Assembly: GCA_016859345.1 (NCBI GenBank)
Contig: CM029122.1
Span: 8,573,575-8,637,574, forward strand
Direction of reading: 5' to 3'
Source of the DNA: Istiophorus platypterus
Lineage: Eukaryota; Chordata; Actinopteri; Istiophoriformes; Istiophoridae
DNA: 64,000 nt
Part shown: positions 14,288 to 24,793 of the stretch, in pieces
How the letters are laid out: each line of letters starts with the position of its first letter
Numbering within the stretch: the first letter of the stretch is position 1
Notes under the pieces: generated by a model
What the model saw: only the letters and a program-made list of their open reading frames with translations
Database searches by the model: none
What the model was told of the DNA's origin: nothing
Translations under genes and position numbers: made by a program

Positions 14288-14651
14288 TTTAAAGGAATAG
14301 TCCGACATTATTCAAAGAGTCGGAAGCAGCTACACCGGCTCTATCCAGAGGACACAGAATCCAACCATCATCCCCTGACATCTTCTTTATTTAATCTGTA
14401 CCAAAACCATGTAAAAATATGCATTAAGTGTTTTACTGAGGGGTTATGTGCCAGACTATTTCTTGGTGAGGAGTAGTTCTCGGGCAGCCAGCAGAGAGTC
14501 CAGCAAGTTACAGCTGTAATAGCTTGTTTCCATTCTTTGTGCTAAGCTAAGCAAACCAGCTGCTGGCTCAAGCAACATATTTACTGCAGAGCCATAGGAG
14601 TGGTACTGATCCTCTCATCAAACTCCCAGCATCTGTCAAACTTTCCCTTTA
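14288..14651 (-). mobile_element. MITE-like element with terminal inverted repeats (same family as 5262-5560)
   Basis: The left end reads TTTAAAGGAATAGTCCGAC and the right end GTCAAACTTTCCCTTTA, the approximate reverse complement, so about 364 bases are bounded by imperfect inverted repeats of about 17 bases. Inside, near 14525-14565, is the complement of the family core (GTTTCCATTCTTTGTGCTAA). It has no coding capacity, as expected of a non-autonomous DNA element. Confidence 0.7.
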
Positions 14652-16030
14652 GGAAAAGCAAAAAACCACTCTGGGCTCTGTCCAGTTACATGCAGAGCTG
14701 GTGGTGGTTACATTGTAAATCCAATTTTTTCCACACTAGAACTGAGGAAACCATTGGGAATCCTTTTAATTATTACTTTATACACTTTATTCTTATCAAG
14801 AGAAAAAAAAAAAAAAACAACAACCCTTGGGCAAAAATTTAACATAAAAATATAGCACAACAAAAGTGAGGATTCACATGTTAAGTTCATATCATTTAAA
14901 CTGGAGGGCACTTATGTGAGTGTCTGGTTTGAGTAATCAACTTTAATGGCTAAAAAGGAAACTGTCAAGAAAACACCAGATGGTGTTCATGCAGAAGCCT
15001 GTAATTTAAATTATTCCTGCCATATATCAAACATGTACATTTATCCTTTTATTGGACCCAAAGTATTGTTGGAAAAATACATTTGAGAGGCCTCGCTGCT
15101 GTGAATAAAGAGTTTTAGAGAACTAATTGCCTTAATTGCCCGGTAGTGCAGCAATTACCATGTATTGCACTGCATCAGTACATACGGAGCTGTTACTGCA
15201 GAGCACAGCAGCTATTTGCGTAACTCCTCTTGATTCTGTTTTACATATCTGTCCAAAGTAATACATCGGAACATTAATCAAAGCAATTTCTAAACTCAAA
15301 CAAAAGCGTCTGACTTGTTACTTGCCTTTAGAGTTGTTATTTATGCTACTGCATTTTGCAATCCTGTCTCACACACACAGAAAGTCTTCTTCCCAAAACT
15401 AAGCCAGATGTGGAAAACCTAGAACTAGAGTAATGGCTTCAAAAACCGATCCCCTGGATTCATTCTGGTAAATACCACCGACCACATTCGTGCAGAGTCA
15501 ACCCTGTCATTTCGGACTGATTGTGCTCTTCTAGGGTGACTCAGACGTCTCATAACAACCTCCCAGATTCAGTGAGAAAAGAGAACAACTTCTGACATTA
15601 TACTATGCATTATATCAAATTTTATGCATATTGGAAAGTATGTTGTACAAACCGTGAGCAATTTCATTGTTCCCAAAACAAAAAAGGAGGAAACTACATG
15701 GGATGTGTCAACCTGAAAAAAAATTTGGAAACTAAACACACAGAGACAAAAACACTGTTGAGTGTCCATAAAAGCTAACTCTTGACCTTGGGAACAGCAT
15801 TTTGACCATAATAATAATTCCTAACTCAATGGTCTACTTACTAGCTTTTAGCAAAGCATACAAAAAAGGTAACCAACGTTGGGCGCAGGGGATCAAATAG
15901 GAAAAAAAGGGCATGAAGTGTATCTGCAGTCAGGTACAGCCACGCAGGAATTACACTGTGCAGCGCGTCCAGGGGGTAACAAATACCTTGTCTCTTAAAA
16001 GGACATCTGATTTGTAATAACCCCGGGAAT
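14652..16030. other. Gene-free region
   Basis: AT-rich, with a poly-A run at about 14802 and no supportable frame, RNA gene or transposon. Confidence 0.5.
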
Positions 16031-16079
16031 GCAGAGAACATTCAAATGAAAGGCCTCCATGTGAGACGGGTGGCCCCGG

Positions 16080-16088
16080 TATATAAGG
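16080..16088 (+). promoter_or_regulatory. Isolated TATA-box-like element
   Basis: TATATAAGG sits in a GC-flanked context (CCCCGG before, CAGCC after), a good match to a core promoter TATA box on the + strand. No coding exon was found downstream, so if real it would drive a non-coding or distant transcript. Confidence 0.25.
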
Positions 16089-16261
16089 CAGCCTTTTATA
16101 GCGCTCAGCAGCTGTGGAAAGAGCATTTTCTATTTGATGACTGTAATTTTCAGCAGAACTCAGCTGGCATGAAAGGTGGGAGGTTTAATGGCCACGTGGA
16201 TGGATAGAGTGGCAGCCGGGCTCAGGTGATTGGGACACATCGCATTACTCCGGAGGCTGCC

Positions 16262-16287
16262 GATCACAAATGTCACCATTTGTGATC
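16262..16287. repeat. Perfect 11-base inverted repeat with 4-base spacer
   Basis: GATCACAAATG and CATTTGTGATC are exact reverse complements separated by TCAC. It could be a dimeric protein-binding site or the stem of a small hairpin. It sits in a locally more GC-balanced stretch (16040-16400) that looks unlike its AT-rich surroundings. Confidence 0.6.
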
Positions 16288-16389
16288 TGCAGGAGTCTAA
16301 TATAAACGTGCAGTGAACATTAGAAAGTCTGAGGAGAATCGGCTTTCCGTCCGACGCACCGTCAGCGACGGCATTTGCCATATGTGAGC

Positions 16390-19300
16390 TGCGCCTAGCC
16401 TTATGTTATTAAGCGTTAGAACAATATCAGCAGTAGCTCCTGTGGCAGGGACATCACGCTTAAGACTCAATGGGACGAAGCGTTTTTCATTCTTTTATCT
16501 TGTCTAATGTTTTTGTGTCTGTCTTGGGTTTGTAATTTAGACCCTTCATCTAAATGCAGGCACATGCACACACAGTGGCTACAGCGGGCTGAGCTGCTGC
16601 CCCTTGGGCCCCTTTGAATGAAGTGACCAAGAGACCAAATAAATAATTATTACTATCACTGATGTAGTTTTGCCAGATATATTATCTTTGTTACCGTTTT
16701 TCCTGCAGTTGTTATTCTCATTTCATAGTGAAGACAACCCCCCCCCCCATTCACGCCGCATGCTCATTTAACAAGCAATTTGGTTTGGGCCTTCATTCCT
16801 TCAGTAATTTGAGAGGGAACTTTTTCCTCTCTATGCCTTCTTTCTGCAGTTGGGGGTGGGTGAGCAGGAAGCAGGCTGATTCACACAGTTCCTGCATATT
16901 TGCCTGCAATTATATGAGTGTTCATTCTAACTTTTTTTATACTTTACATTCTTATGATAAAGTCTGTTGAACCGAGCATCTTCTCTGACCTGAATCTCTG
17001 ACAACAACCTTTAGCGTCCCACATACACAGTTGACCCATTATTCATTACAGTTTTCTCTAGACTATATTTATTTGATAACCCTGCCATCATCTTTTCACA
17101 GTACCATTAATAACTGGCGGGGAAAATTAACAACAGTGACACTTCATTGAGCCAAAATAATGAAATAATTCATGCTGTCTTTTTGCTAAAGTCAATATTT
17201 GTACACCCAGATAATATCATTTTCATTTTTTGGTTTTTGGGTTACTGTGGTCTAGGTTAAGGCCTACACATCCTGTATAATGCATATTCTATTCTATCAT
17301 TTGTGCATATACTGCATTTCCATTCACATACAGTCGGAGATCAGTTATTCTTACTTTATTTAAAAGTAACAGTAATGGACTCCCTCCTTCTGTCTGTCTC
17401 TGATATGAACTCTTCAATAAAAAGCTAAAAAATTCAAAACCAATGCAAGAACAGCATGAAGGTACAGTTGAAATGTTATAAAATGTAACCACTATCCATC
17501 ACAATGTTTGTCTACATTTCCTGTTTAAGCTTCTTTATTTCCATTCTGTTTTGACATTAGAAAGAATCTAATAATTAAACGATTTCGTTTTCTAGCTTTC
17601 TCAAACACCTTGCTGCTCTATATTATGGAAAGAAAATTGCTGCACTTTGTTGTGTAAAAGTTTATTATGGTTAAAACTGAAAATAGATGGAATATATATA
17701 TTTAGAAGGTAGCTCTTCTAACGCTGCACTCACTGATTGGTTTTCTTGTTGCTCTTGGCTTTTTGCCTTTTTACCTCAAGAAACACTACAATGTTGTGCC
17801 TTCACATAATAACAGGAACCTTCCTCTCCTGAAACACTGACTGTGGCCTATCCCCCTTAAGTGAAGTCAATTTTAAAATGAATTTCTGAAACAGAATTTA
17901 ATTAGAATAATGAAGCCTTTGGTCGAGAGTTACTGTTGTGATGTGCTAATGAAACCCACTTTGATCTAAAATAACTCAGGAGGCTGAAACGCGCGTTGGA
18001 CCCATGCGTGGAATTCAAATAGTGCTGATCTGCTGAGGTTCCTGTCAGGGAGCTCAGTGCAGAGCATGCGCAGAGAGAAAGAACAGATGTCACAAAAAGA
18101 GATGAGAATACGAGGAAGGAAAAAAACAGAAATAATGGCTGGCAATCAACATTCTTTTTCCCTCGATCGCGCTCCTTTCCCTCCAGTCCTTTACTCACTT
18201 TGCCTCACAGCTTCCTTCGTTTATTTTCTGTCAACCTGTTATCACCTCAAAGTGAAAAAAAAAACCTGACAGCCCATTTACTACATTTCCATGTTGAGTC
18301 AACACAGTCATAGGAGTTTATGGTAAATATCAGCGCCTGTCATTCGTGTTTACTTTATCATCCCATGTACTGTATATTGTTATAACTTTTTCATTACTCC
18401 ATTATTTCTTCTCACAATTCAGAACTAACTACCGTTGTATTGGTTGTTCTGCTCTGCGCATCTAAAAACTCCCTCTGGCCTGAGATTTAGATTCCTAAAA
18501 CGTAGCCTGAACTGTCATAAAAACTGATTAGTTCCATCTTCGATTAGGATTATAATTAGCAGCATTCACATACAGTATCGGTTGAACTTAACATGGCATG
18601 TGAAATATGCAATACTCCACTGCAGTGTGTAATACCTATAGTGGTCTCATTGTTTTTGTTTTTGTTTTTTACAGTTGAATGTATGGACTTTGGCTTTTAT
18701 GATCGATTTTAATGTATTAATGATTGTAAGGATACTGTTAAACCTTTGATTTAAAAAAAAAATACTGGCAGGTCAATAAGAAATGTACATTTACAGTTTG
18801 ATCCTATGTCTCATAGAAATGTAAATACTGCTTGCTTCCAACTGAATTGTCACTTAACACTAAAAAGACAACTAAATTTATATGTATCTTCACAAGACAA
18901 AGATTCATATAAATAAATTCCCAGCTGAGACTCGGAAAACTCGAATGTGTGATTGGACTCTTAATCCACAATTCATGATCATTAACTTCAAATTACAGAA
19001 AATTAGCATCTCTGGGGAGGTATACAAACCTGCTCTCTATCAACTGGAAGGAAAAAAGTATTAATTTCTACACAGGCACAATGGGAATGCATGTGTGTAT
19101 GCTCCAGCAGCTCCAACGATGTGCTCGGCAATGAGGGACAGCCTTTGCTGCACATGTTTGAGTGGGCTTCCTCCCACGGTCCAGAAACACGCAAGTGCTT
19201 TGGAGACGCACTCAAATAGCTGTGTACCGCACTGTGTGTAAATGTGGGCGTGAGTCAGTCAGTCGCTGTTTGTAGGCTGGTATCTGTGACGGAGAGGCAA

Positions 19301-20600
19301 CTGTTCCGGGGTGTTTTCCTGCATGTGGTCCAGTAAATCCCGGTACATACAACAACAGAGTAATTATGCTGTCTAGGGTGTTTCTACATTTACCAAAAAA
19401 AAAAAAAAAAAAAAAACATCAAAGAAAAATTATATAAGCCCTTGAGCCTATTTTCAAATATTTTTATTGGGGAGAAGTGGTTTTTGCAAGGTTTAGCATT
19501 AGGGTTACTCACATCAAAATCCGAAGATCATTCACTCGACTTGAAAATGCTTCACTCTTTTGAATACCGGGAGAAACAAATGTATTTGAAAGTGTTTTCT
19601 GAGACGTCTTGTGCTTGTCCGGATTGTTTCATCTTGGAGTTTCTGAGAATTCTTTGTTTTTCAGGGATATAAAACATTTACAGCAAAAAGAAACACTGTG
19701 CTGAAAATGCACATCCCTATCAAAGAATAATTTATATATGTGCAGACAAGGGTACAATATCTTATCTATTGACCGGATTCTTTTAAGTCTATCAGGCGTT
19801 ACCACAGATTTCTGTGAAGAATCATCTAAGTTACTGCAGCTTCCTCCTCTGTGTTTTTATCCCGGCTGGATAATGTGCAGTAAAACCTGTACAGTCATTC
19901 GGGCTGCCACAAGTCTGCCTGCGTCATCTGTTGTTTCCCTTTTGTGAGACCAAAGGAGAAACCAGCTATAAAGTTCTGAGCTTCTTGGAAATACTGAAGC
20001 AAGCAATGGGACTAAATTTAGCTTTTGAAAGCAAATTACTATTCTTTCCTAAGTCCTCATGCTTCACTCGGGACAAAGAAGCAGGCAATTAAACCAGTGT
20101 TAGGCAAAACATCAGTGCAACGTTAGAGTGCACAGCATTTGTTTATAAAACTTTATCAGCATATTTTTCTCTCAACTATGTTCAACTATTATTAATGTGC
20201 ATGTAAAGGGAGTCAGACTTAAATCAAATTTAAGTCCATTTTTAGGAGCTAACAGTTCAGGACCTTTTGACACTGGGTATTTTATCTCTCCAGAGCAGGG
20301 AAAGCACAGGTGTTACCAATGGCATTAACGATGGCTCTGTTGTATTCATGTGTCCTTAGTGAGCCAGCACGCATGGGGGCCAGAAACTGAAGCGGCTAAA
20401 TGGAATTCAGCCATCATTAAATTTTTTGCTTTGCTTCGTCAAATTTGTTTTTGATGAAAAAAGGCGTCCACAGTGATCCCCGGAGAGAACCCTCATCCAA
20501 ACGGCTGCCCCCCCCACACACACACCCCCACACAACTTTTTAAAACCAAATTGAACAGGACTGATGTATTTACCGCATGACACCCAGAGATGTTCCCTCT
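16390..20600. other. Gene-free region
   Basis: No supportable gene. It contains a C run at about 16740, a poly-A run of over 20 at 19395 and a C/CA-rich stretch at about 20510-20535. No transposon with recognisable ends was seen. Confidence 0.5.
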
Positions 20601-20639
20601 GGGAGGATGTCCCCAGACCACTACAGAGGTTACATCACT

Positions 20640-21010
20640 GCCTCTGGTCTATAAGCCCCTGATGTTCTATAATCCCAACCCATGGCTCTGAAAGTACGGC
20701 CATATTTTTCATGTCTGTTTAAAATGAAAAACATAATCCAGGGCTGGCTGTACACTGGGCGGTGAAATAATTCTGCTCTTGCAGCAGAGGTGTAACCGGT
20801 CGACTCTCCATTCATCCACAGCCCCCTGGCACACTGAAACCTCCCATTTGCGTGCAGCTGGACCCTTTCATTATTTACACTTGAAATGATAATGACATCA
20901 TGTGTGCACAGCTGCACTATTTGCATCCACATGGCATGCAGCTGAATTGGTGTGACAAAATGGATAGGCGGCGGCAGACCCTTCCGCAATATTTGCATGC
21001 TAAATATTTT
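20640..21010. promoter_or_regulatory. Candidate conserved non-coding element with two octamer motifs
   Basis: Two perfect POU octamers, ATTTGCAT, lie at 20919-20926 and 20991-20998, with a CRE-like TGACATCA at 20894-20901 and several E-boxes between. The sequence is compositionally balanced and free of simple repeats, like many developmental enhancers. It lies about 1 kb beyond the kctd12 stop codon. Conservation was not tested, so this is inference. Confidence 0.3.
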
Positions 21011-21909
21011 CAGGGGTGGAGGTCTTTCCCCTTGTGTGATTTAATACCAGGCCAAAGCTGAATAGATAATAGATAAAAAGCCTTGAATTGTTAGTTTGCA
21101 TGAAGTTGAAGGCAGGAAAAGTTCAAGGTTGGAATCTTTTAAGGAGTGTAGACGTATTTAAATTCTGCCCGTGTGGCTTCTTCTGGGTTAAGAGAGATTT
21201 CAAGGAGCTGGCCACTTCAGTGCCAAGATGGGCCGAGGGTTAGGCGTCTCCCTTTGAGGCCGACTCTTTGATTCCCCACCGAGAGAAGTTTAAAAGGGTC
21301 GGAGGGAGACGGATGCCGGTATTTTTGTCACGCCCGTACACTTTGTGCAGATGTTAAGGAGACAGGATGATTGGTGAAAAGGGGCCGAGAATAAACAGAG
21401 TAGAAGATTTTATTTTTCATCCGAACAGGTTTAAACAAATACAACTCTACCAGGCAAGCACATACACTTACAATCATCTCAGCGATAGAACTGCTATAGG
21501 AGCCTAATAGATAAAATACAAAACTTGGCCAAACATGTGCTCAAGAAAGCCTAGAAGTTACAATGACACTGAATACTAATAGCTGCTTGTCTGTTCTTGG
21601 ATGCCGCTCGATTCACACAGCGCTGAGTCAGATGTAAGTGAAACATTGACATGCAGTTCTATGAAATGCAGATGGTGGCTCTTTTGTTGGAGCTTTCCAC
21701 CCAGCAGGGCTTTGGATGAGCGTGTCAACTCAAACGATGCTCTGCTCACTTTGACCATCCGAACTGGATAATCTTCTCTTGACATGCCGTCAAAATCATT
21801 TGTGTAGAATCAATCATTTTTATTTTTTTGGTTTTTATTGGGGGGTGGGGGCGTTTTGTCTCTCTGGTTAACCCCAGAGGCGGTAAAACTGCTACTTGGC
21901 TATGAACTT

Positions 21910-21915
21910 TTTATT
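21910..21915 (-). terminator. Candidate poly(A) signal for kctd12
   Basis: TTTATT on the + strand gives AATAAA on the - strand, about 140 bases after the kctd12 stop. Another AATAAA lies at 21409-21414 and would give a 3' UTR of about 650 bases; I cannot tell which is used. Confidence 0.4.
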
Positions 21916-22056
21916 CAGAATAATGGGGCAGTGTTTTAGCAGTTGCTCGTCCTTGGTAACCGTTGCCATTCAACACAGCAAATGCAATACCCTTAAAGAC
22001 ACCCCCCCCCCAGATCATGAAATGTCTATTTACACCAGCATGACATGAATGCTTAG

Positions 22057-22923
22057 TTATTCCCGGCAGAAGACGTATTCAGTGTAGCTTGTCCAGATTT
22101 TGTCCTCGTTCGGATCATTGCTGGTGTAGGCGCAGGTGCCCGTGGAGCTGCAGGCCACCATGTGGAAACCCGCCTCTGTCAGCTTGTCAAACGCCTGCTC
22201 AAGAAAATTGTACTTCAGATAGTAGCGGGACGTGTATCTCTCCGGGGGCCTGTCCGGGTCCCTGCTCTCGTTCAGCGTGTCGCCGAACACCTCTTTGGCC
22301 AGGGAGGTCTTCCCGCAGACCGTGATGCGCGCCACTCTCCTGAATTTGGCGTCGGTCTGGATGTCTCTGCCGATGGTGTACGAGCCGCGGTATCCTATCG
22401 TGATGTAGCCCGACTTTCTGGAGTCCAGTGACGGGGAGCGCACGGCCCCGCCGACCGACACGGCGCGCAAAGCCTCCACGCCGCCGGAGGGGCCGCACGG
22501 CTGCGCGCCCTCCTCCGTGTCGCTCTGGCCGATCTCCTCGCTGATGGAGTTGTCCTTACTCACCCGGGGGCTGAGGCGTTTGGCCAGGTCCCGCAGCTGG
22601 AAGAAGTCGGCCTCCCTCTGCAGCCGACTCTTCTCGGGGAAGTAGTCCGGGAGGACCAGGTTCAGGTCTCGCAGGTAGTCTAGGATGTAGCGGAACAAGA
22701 ACCCGTCCCTGTCCAGGAAGAAGCGCCCCTTGCTGTCTCTCGCCAACTCCTTGGGAGACTTCTTGCTGAACATGTTCCACAGGAGCGAGTCCGGGACGGC
22801 GATCAGGGTTTTGTGCCTGGTAACGTAGACCTGCCCGCCCACGTTCAGCTCGATGATGTCCGAGAACGGGGAGCCCGAGTCCCCGCAGCCGGACACCCCG
22901 CGCTCTGCGTCGGCCAGTGCCAT
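22057..22923 (-). CDS. kctd12: BTB/POZ domain-containing protein KCTD12 (single exon)
   Basis: An intact 288-residue intronless gene. KCTD12 family proteins are cytoplasmic auxiliary subunits of GABA-B receptors: they bind the GABBR2 tail and speed receptor responses and desensitisation. Residues about 21-122 form the T1/BTB tetramerisation domain (DIIELNVGGQVYVTR, then a PDSLLWNMF segment). An acidic/serine-rich linker follows, and residues about 171-288 form the C-terminal H1 homology domain, ending TSYTEYVFCRE as in vertebrate KCTD12. Human KCTD12 is about 325 residues; the difference falls in the N-terminus and linker. The Met start is followed within 20 residues by the T1 domain and preceded by GC-rich promoter-like DNA. 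Teleosts can carry two kctd12 copies (kctd12.1 and kctd12.2) and I cannot decide which this is; KCTD8 and KCTD16 are less likely because they carry longer C-terminal regions. Confidence 0.95.
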   Translation of the reverse strand: MALADAERGVSGCGDSGSPFSDIIELNVGGQVYVTRHKTLIAVPDSLLWNMFSKKSPKELARDSKGRFFLDRDGFLFRYILDYLRDLNLVLPDYFPEKSRLQREADFFQLRDLAKRLSPRVSKDNSISEEIGQSDTEEGAQPCGPSGGVEALRAVSVGGAVRSPSLDSRKSGYITIGYRGSYTIGRDIQTDAKFRRVARITVCGKTSLAKEVFGDTLNESRDPDRPPERYTSRYYLKYNFLEQAFDKLTEAGFHMVACSSTGTCAYTSNDPNEDKIWTSYTEYVFCRE

Positions 22924-22991
22924 CTTCTGTGAGCCGCTGCGCCGTTGGTCGGGATCAGTGGAAACACTGAGAAATAAAGTGGCAGCGGCTT

Positions 22992-23028
22992 GTTTATGAA
23001 GCCTGGGCTTACCACGTGCGTGACGTGC
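22992..23028 (-). promoter_or_regulatory. Candidate kctd12 promoter with E-box and CRE-like sites
   Basis: About 70 bases upstream of the start codon the - strand reads CATAAA, a weak TATA variant. Just beyond are a perfect E-box CACGTG (23013-23018) and TGACGTGC (23021-23028), a CRE-like half site. The arrangement fits a core promoter, but no transcript data support it. Confidence 0.4.
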
Positions 23029-23149
23029 GCGTGCGTGATGGGTGTACTGAGAAGTTAACGTTTAACTATTAAATGACTGACTTGTGGAAAAAAAAATATG
23101 GGCTCGTGGTCTAGTTGTAGCCCCCCCCCCCATCTTACATGCATGCATG

Positions 23150-23176
23150 CACACACACACACACACACACACACAG
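23150..23176. repeat. (AC)n microsatellite
   Basis: Uninterrupted AC repeat of about 13 units, preceded by a short (GCAT)n run. Confidence 0.95.
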
Positions 23177-23391
23177 TGCACCACTAAACACCTACACCTG
23201 AATATGTCTCATTTGTTTCTTCCTGCCCCTGTTTCGTTTTGTCATACAATTAACGCAGCCTGCCCTTTATTGACAGAGCACAGCTGGTTCAAGATGCTCA
23301 AGCTTTAACATTAAGAAACGGTTGGAAAGTATGGAAAGAGTGACACCCATTGCGGCTCTGAAGGAAATGCAGCCAGCATCTTACAGACCGC

Positions 23392-23406
23392 AGAGAGAGA
23401 GAGAGG

Positions 23407-23441
<35 letters not shown>
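23392..23441. repeat. (AG)n microsatellite with GGGAGG interruption
   Basis: About 50 bases of AG repeat with one interruption near 23405-23411. Confidence 0.95.
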
Positions 23442-23443
<2 letters not shown>

Positions 23444-24652
23444 TTAAGTCTCAAACATGCAAACAATCCTTTTTAAAGAAGTGACGACTTGCAAAGAGGC
23501 TCAGTCCAAAGTTCAAACTGGTCCTCAAAAGACAAGCATTAAAAAACAAAAAATCAGACAAACTCGTTCTTATTACTTATGAGGAAATTGACCTGATTTG
23601 TGCAAGATGTGTGTGTGTCTGTGCTCATGTATACATGAGCACACAACCATAAAGAAAAGAAAAAAAGCACAAATAATATAAAAGGATGCAAAGTCAATTT
23701 AACCTATTTTAGCCCCATATTTCACATGTATAGTGCACAAGAATCAATAAATGCTACTTGTGCTACTCGGGTCATTTAGACCTACAGTAAGTGTTTTTGC
23801 GAATTTGAGAAAGCTCAACTAATCAACTCAACTAAAATAATAAAAAAGTATATCTAAATGTTTGTGTTAAGGAAGGAAATAAACATCTAAGATAGGATAA
23901 GAAATATGTGGGATGCCGATCCCTAGTAAATTTAGCCAGTCGACTGGATAAATGATTGAAACTAATTAAACCAATTGATAAACAGGTAAATCAAAGAGCT
24001 AAAAGTAATGAAAAGCACCTGAACTCGAGAGCCAAGAACTACTTGAGAAATGGTTGAAATGTCCAGCTGCTCCCACTCCAAGCTGTAGAAGTGTGATGTA
24101 CACTCCTAATGGAGCTAAATACTGACTTTTAAGTTGTGTAAAATATGATATATAATAAATATCCATTCTTATGGCAGTGTCAGCGAAGGAGTTGTCATCA
24201 CAGACATTTTGTGACAGTTCAAACAGGGGTTTCTTTGTCATTTGAATGCGGGTGAACGTATCAATTGGAAGTTTTTGGTATTTCCCCCTTTTGAAACTTC
24301 CCACTGCAGAGAACTGAATCTCCCTTGCCTGCTATTTGAGATAGGTGATTGTGAAATATGACATGTGCGCGTCTGATATTTTACCCACAATAAAGCCCTC
24401 CAACTGTTTTGTCATTATATTCCGCATACATTACTGCATGGGATCATTATTCGGATTATTTTTTTCAAATTCTGGGAATTTTCCCTAATTGCACAGGGGT
24501 TTTGAACCATCTCTTTGATACCTGACATTACATGTAGCTTCCAAGCTCAAACACTAGGAATAAAAAACAAAACAAATGCACTCAGTTTAGTTGGTCCATG
24601 TACTGTTTACCACACCATCAAACTCTGGGAGTTGATGAATCAAAGATGAAAT

Positions 24653-24659
24653 TGAGTCA
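24653..24659. promoter_or_regulatory. AP-1 site upstream of acod1
   Basis: A perfect TGAGTCA lies about 85 bases upstream of the acod1 TATA box. ACOD1 is strongly induced by inflammatory stimuli in vertebrate macrophages, so an AP-1 site here is plausible. Use of this site is inference. Confidence 0.45.
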
Positions 24660-24742
24660 TTGTGAAAGCTGCTACTTCTCATTTTGTCAGTTTAAGCCAC
24701 TTTGGGGTTTTGGTGGATCCACTTCCAAATGGTTTACTTAAC

Positions 24743-24750
24743 TATAAAAA
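24743..24750 (+). promoter_or_regulatory. TATA box of acod1
   Basis: TATAAAAA followed by GGCG is a near-ideal TATA box 51 bases before the acod1 ATG. Transcription would start at about 24775, giving a 5' UTR of roughly 20 bases. A strong TATA box suits a highly inducible gene. Confidence 0.7.
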
Positions 24751-24793
24751 GGCGTCTCCACTCAGATATTTTGTCACTTGTTGAGCTACAACA

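Larger units (their letters stand above)
23042..24640. other. Intergenic spacer between kctd12 and acod1
   Basis: The two genes are divergent. The spacer holds a C run (about 23121), the CA and GA microsatellites listed separately, and AT-rich DNA. No additional exon is supportable. Confidence 0.6.

Noticed and set aside
20630..20998. 122-codon - strand open frame
   Set aside because: No recognisable motif or splice context; its position coincides with a candidate non-coding element.
22089..22498. Several frames overlapping kctd12 on both strands
   Set aside because: Shadows of a GC-rich single-exon gene.
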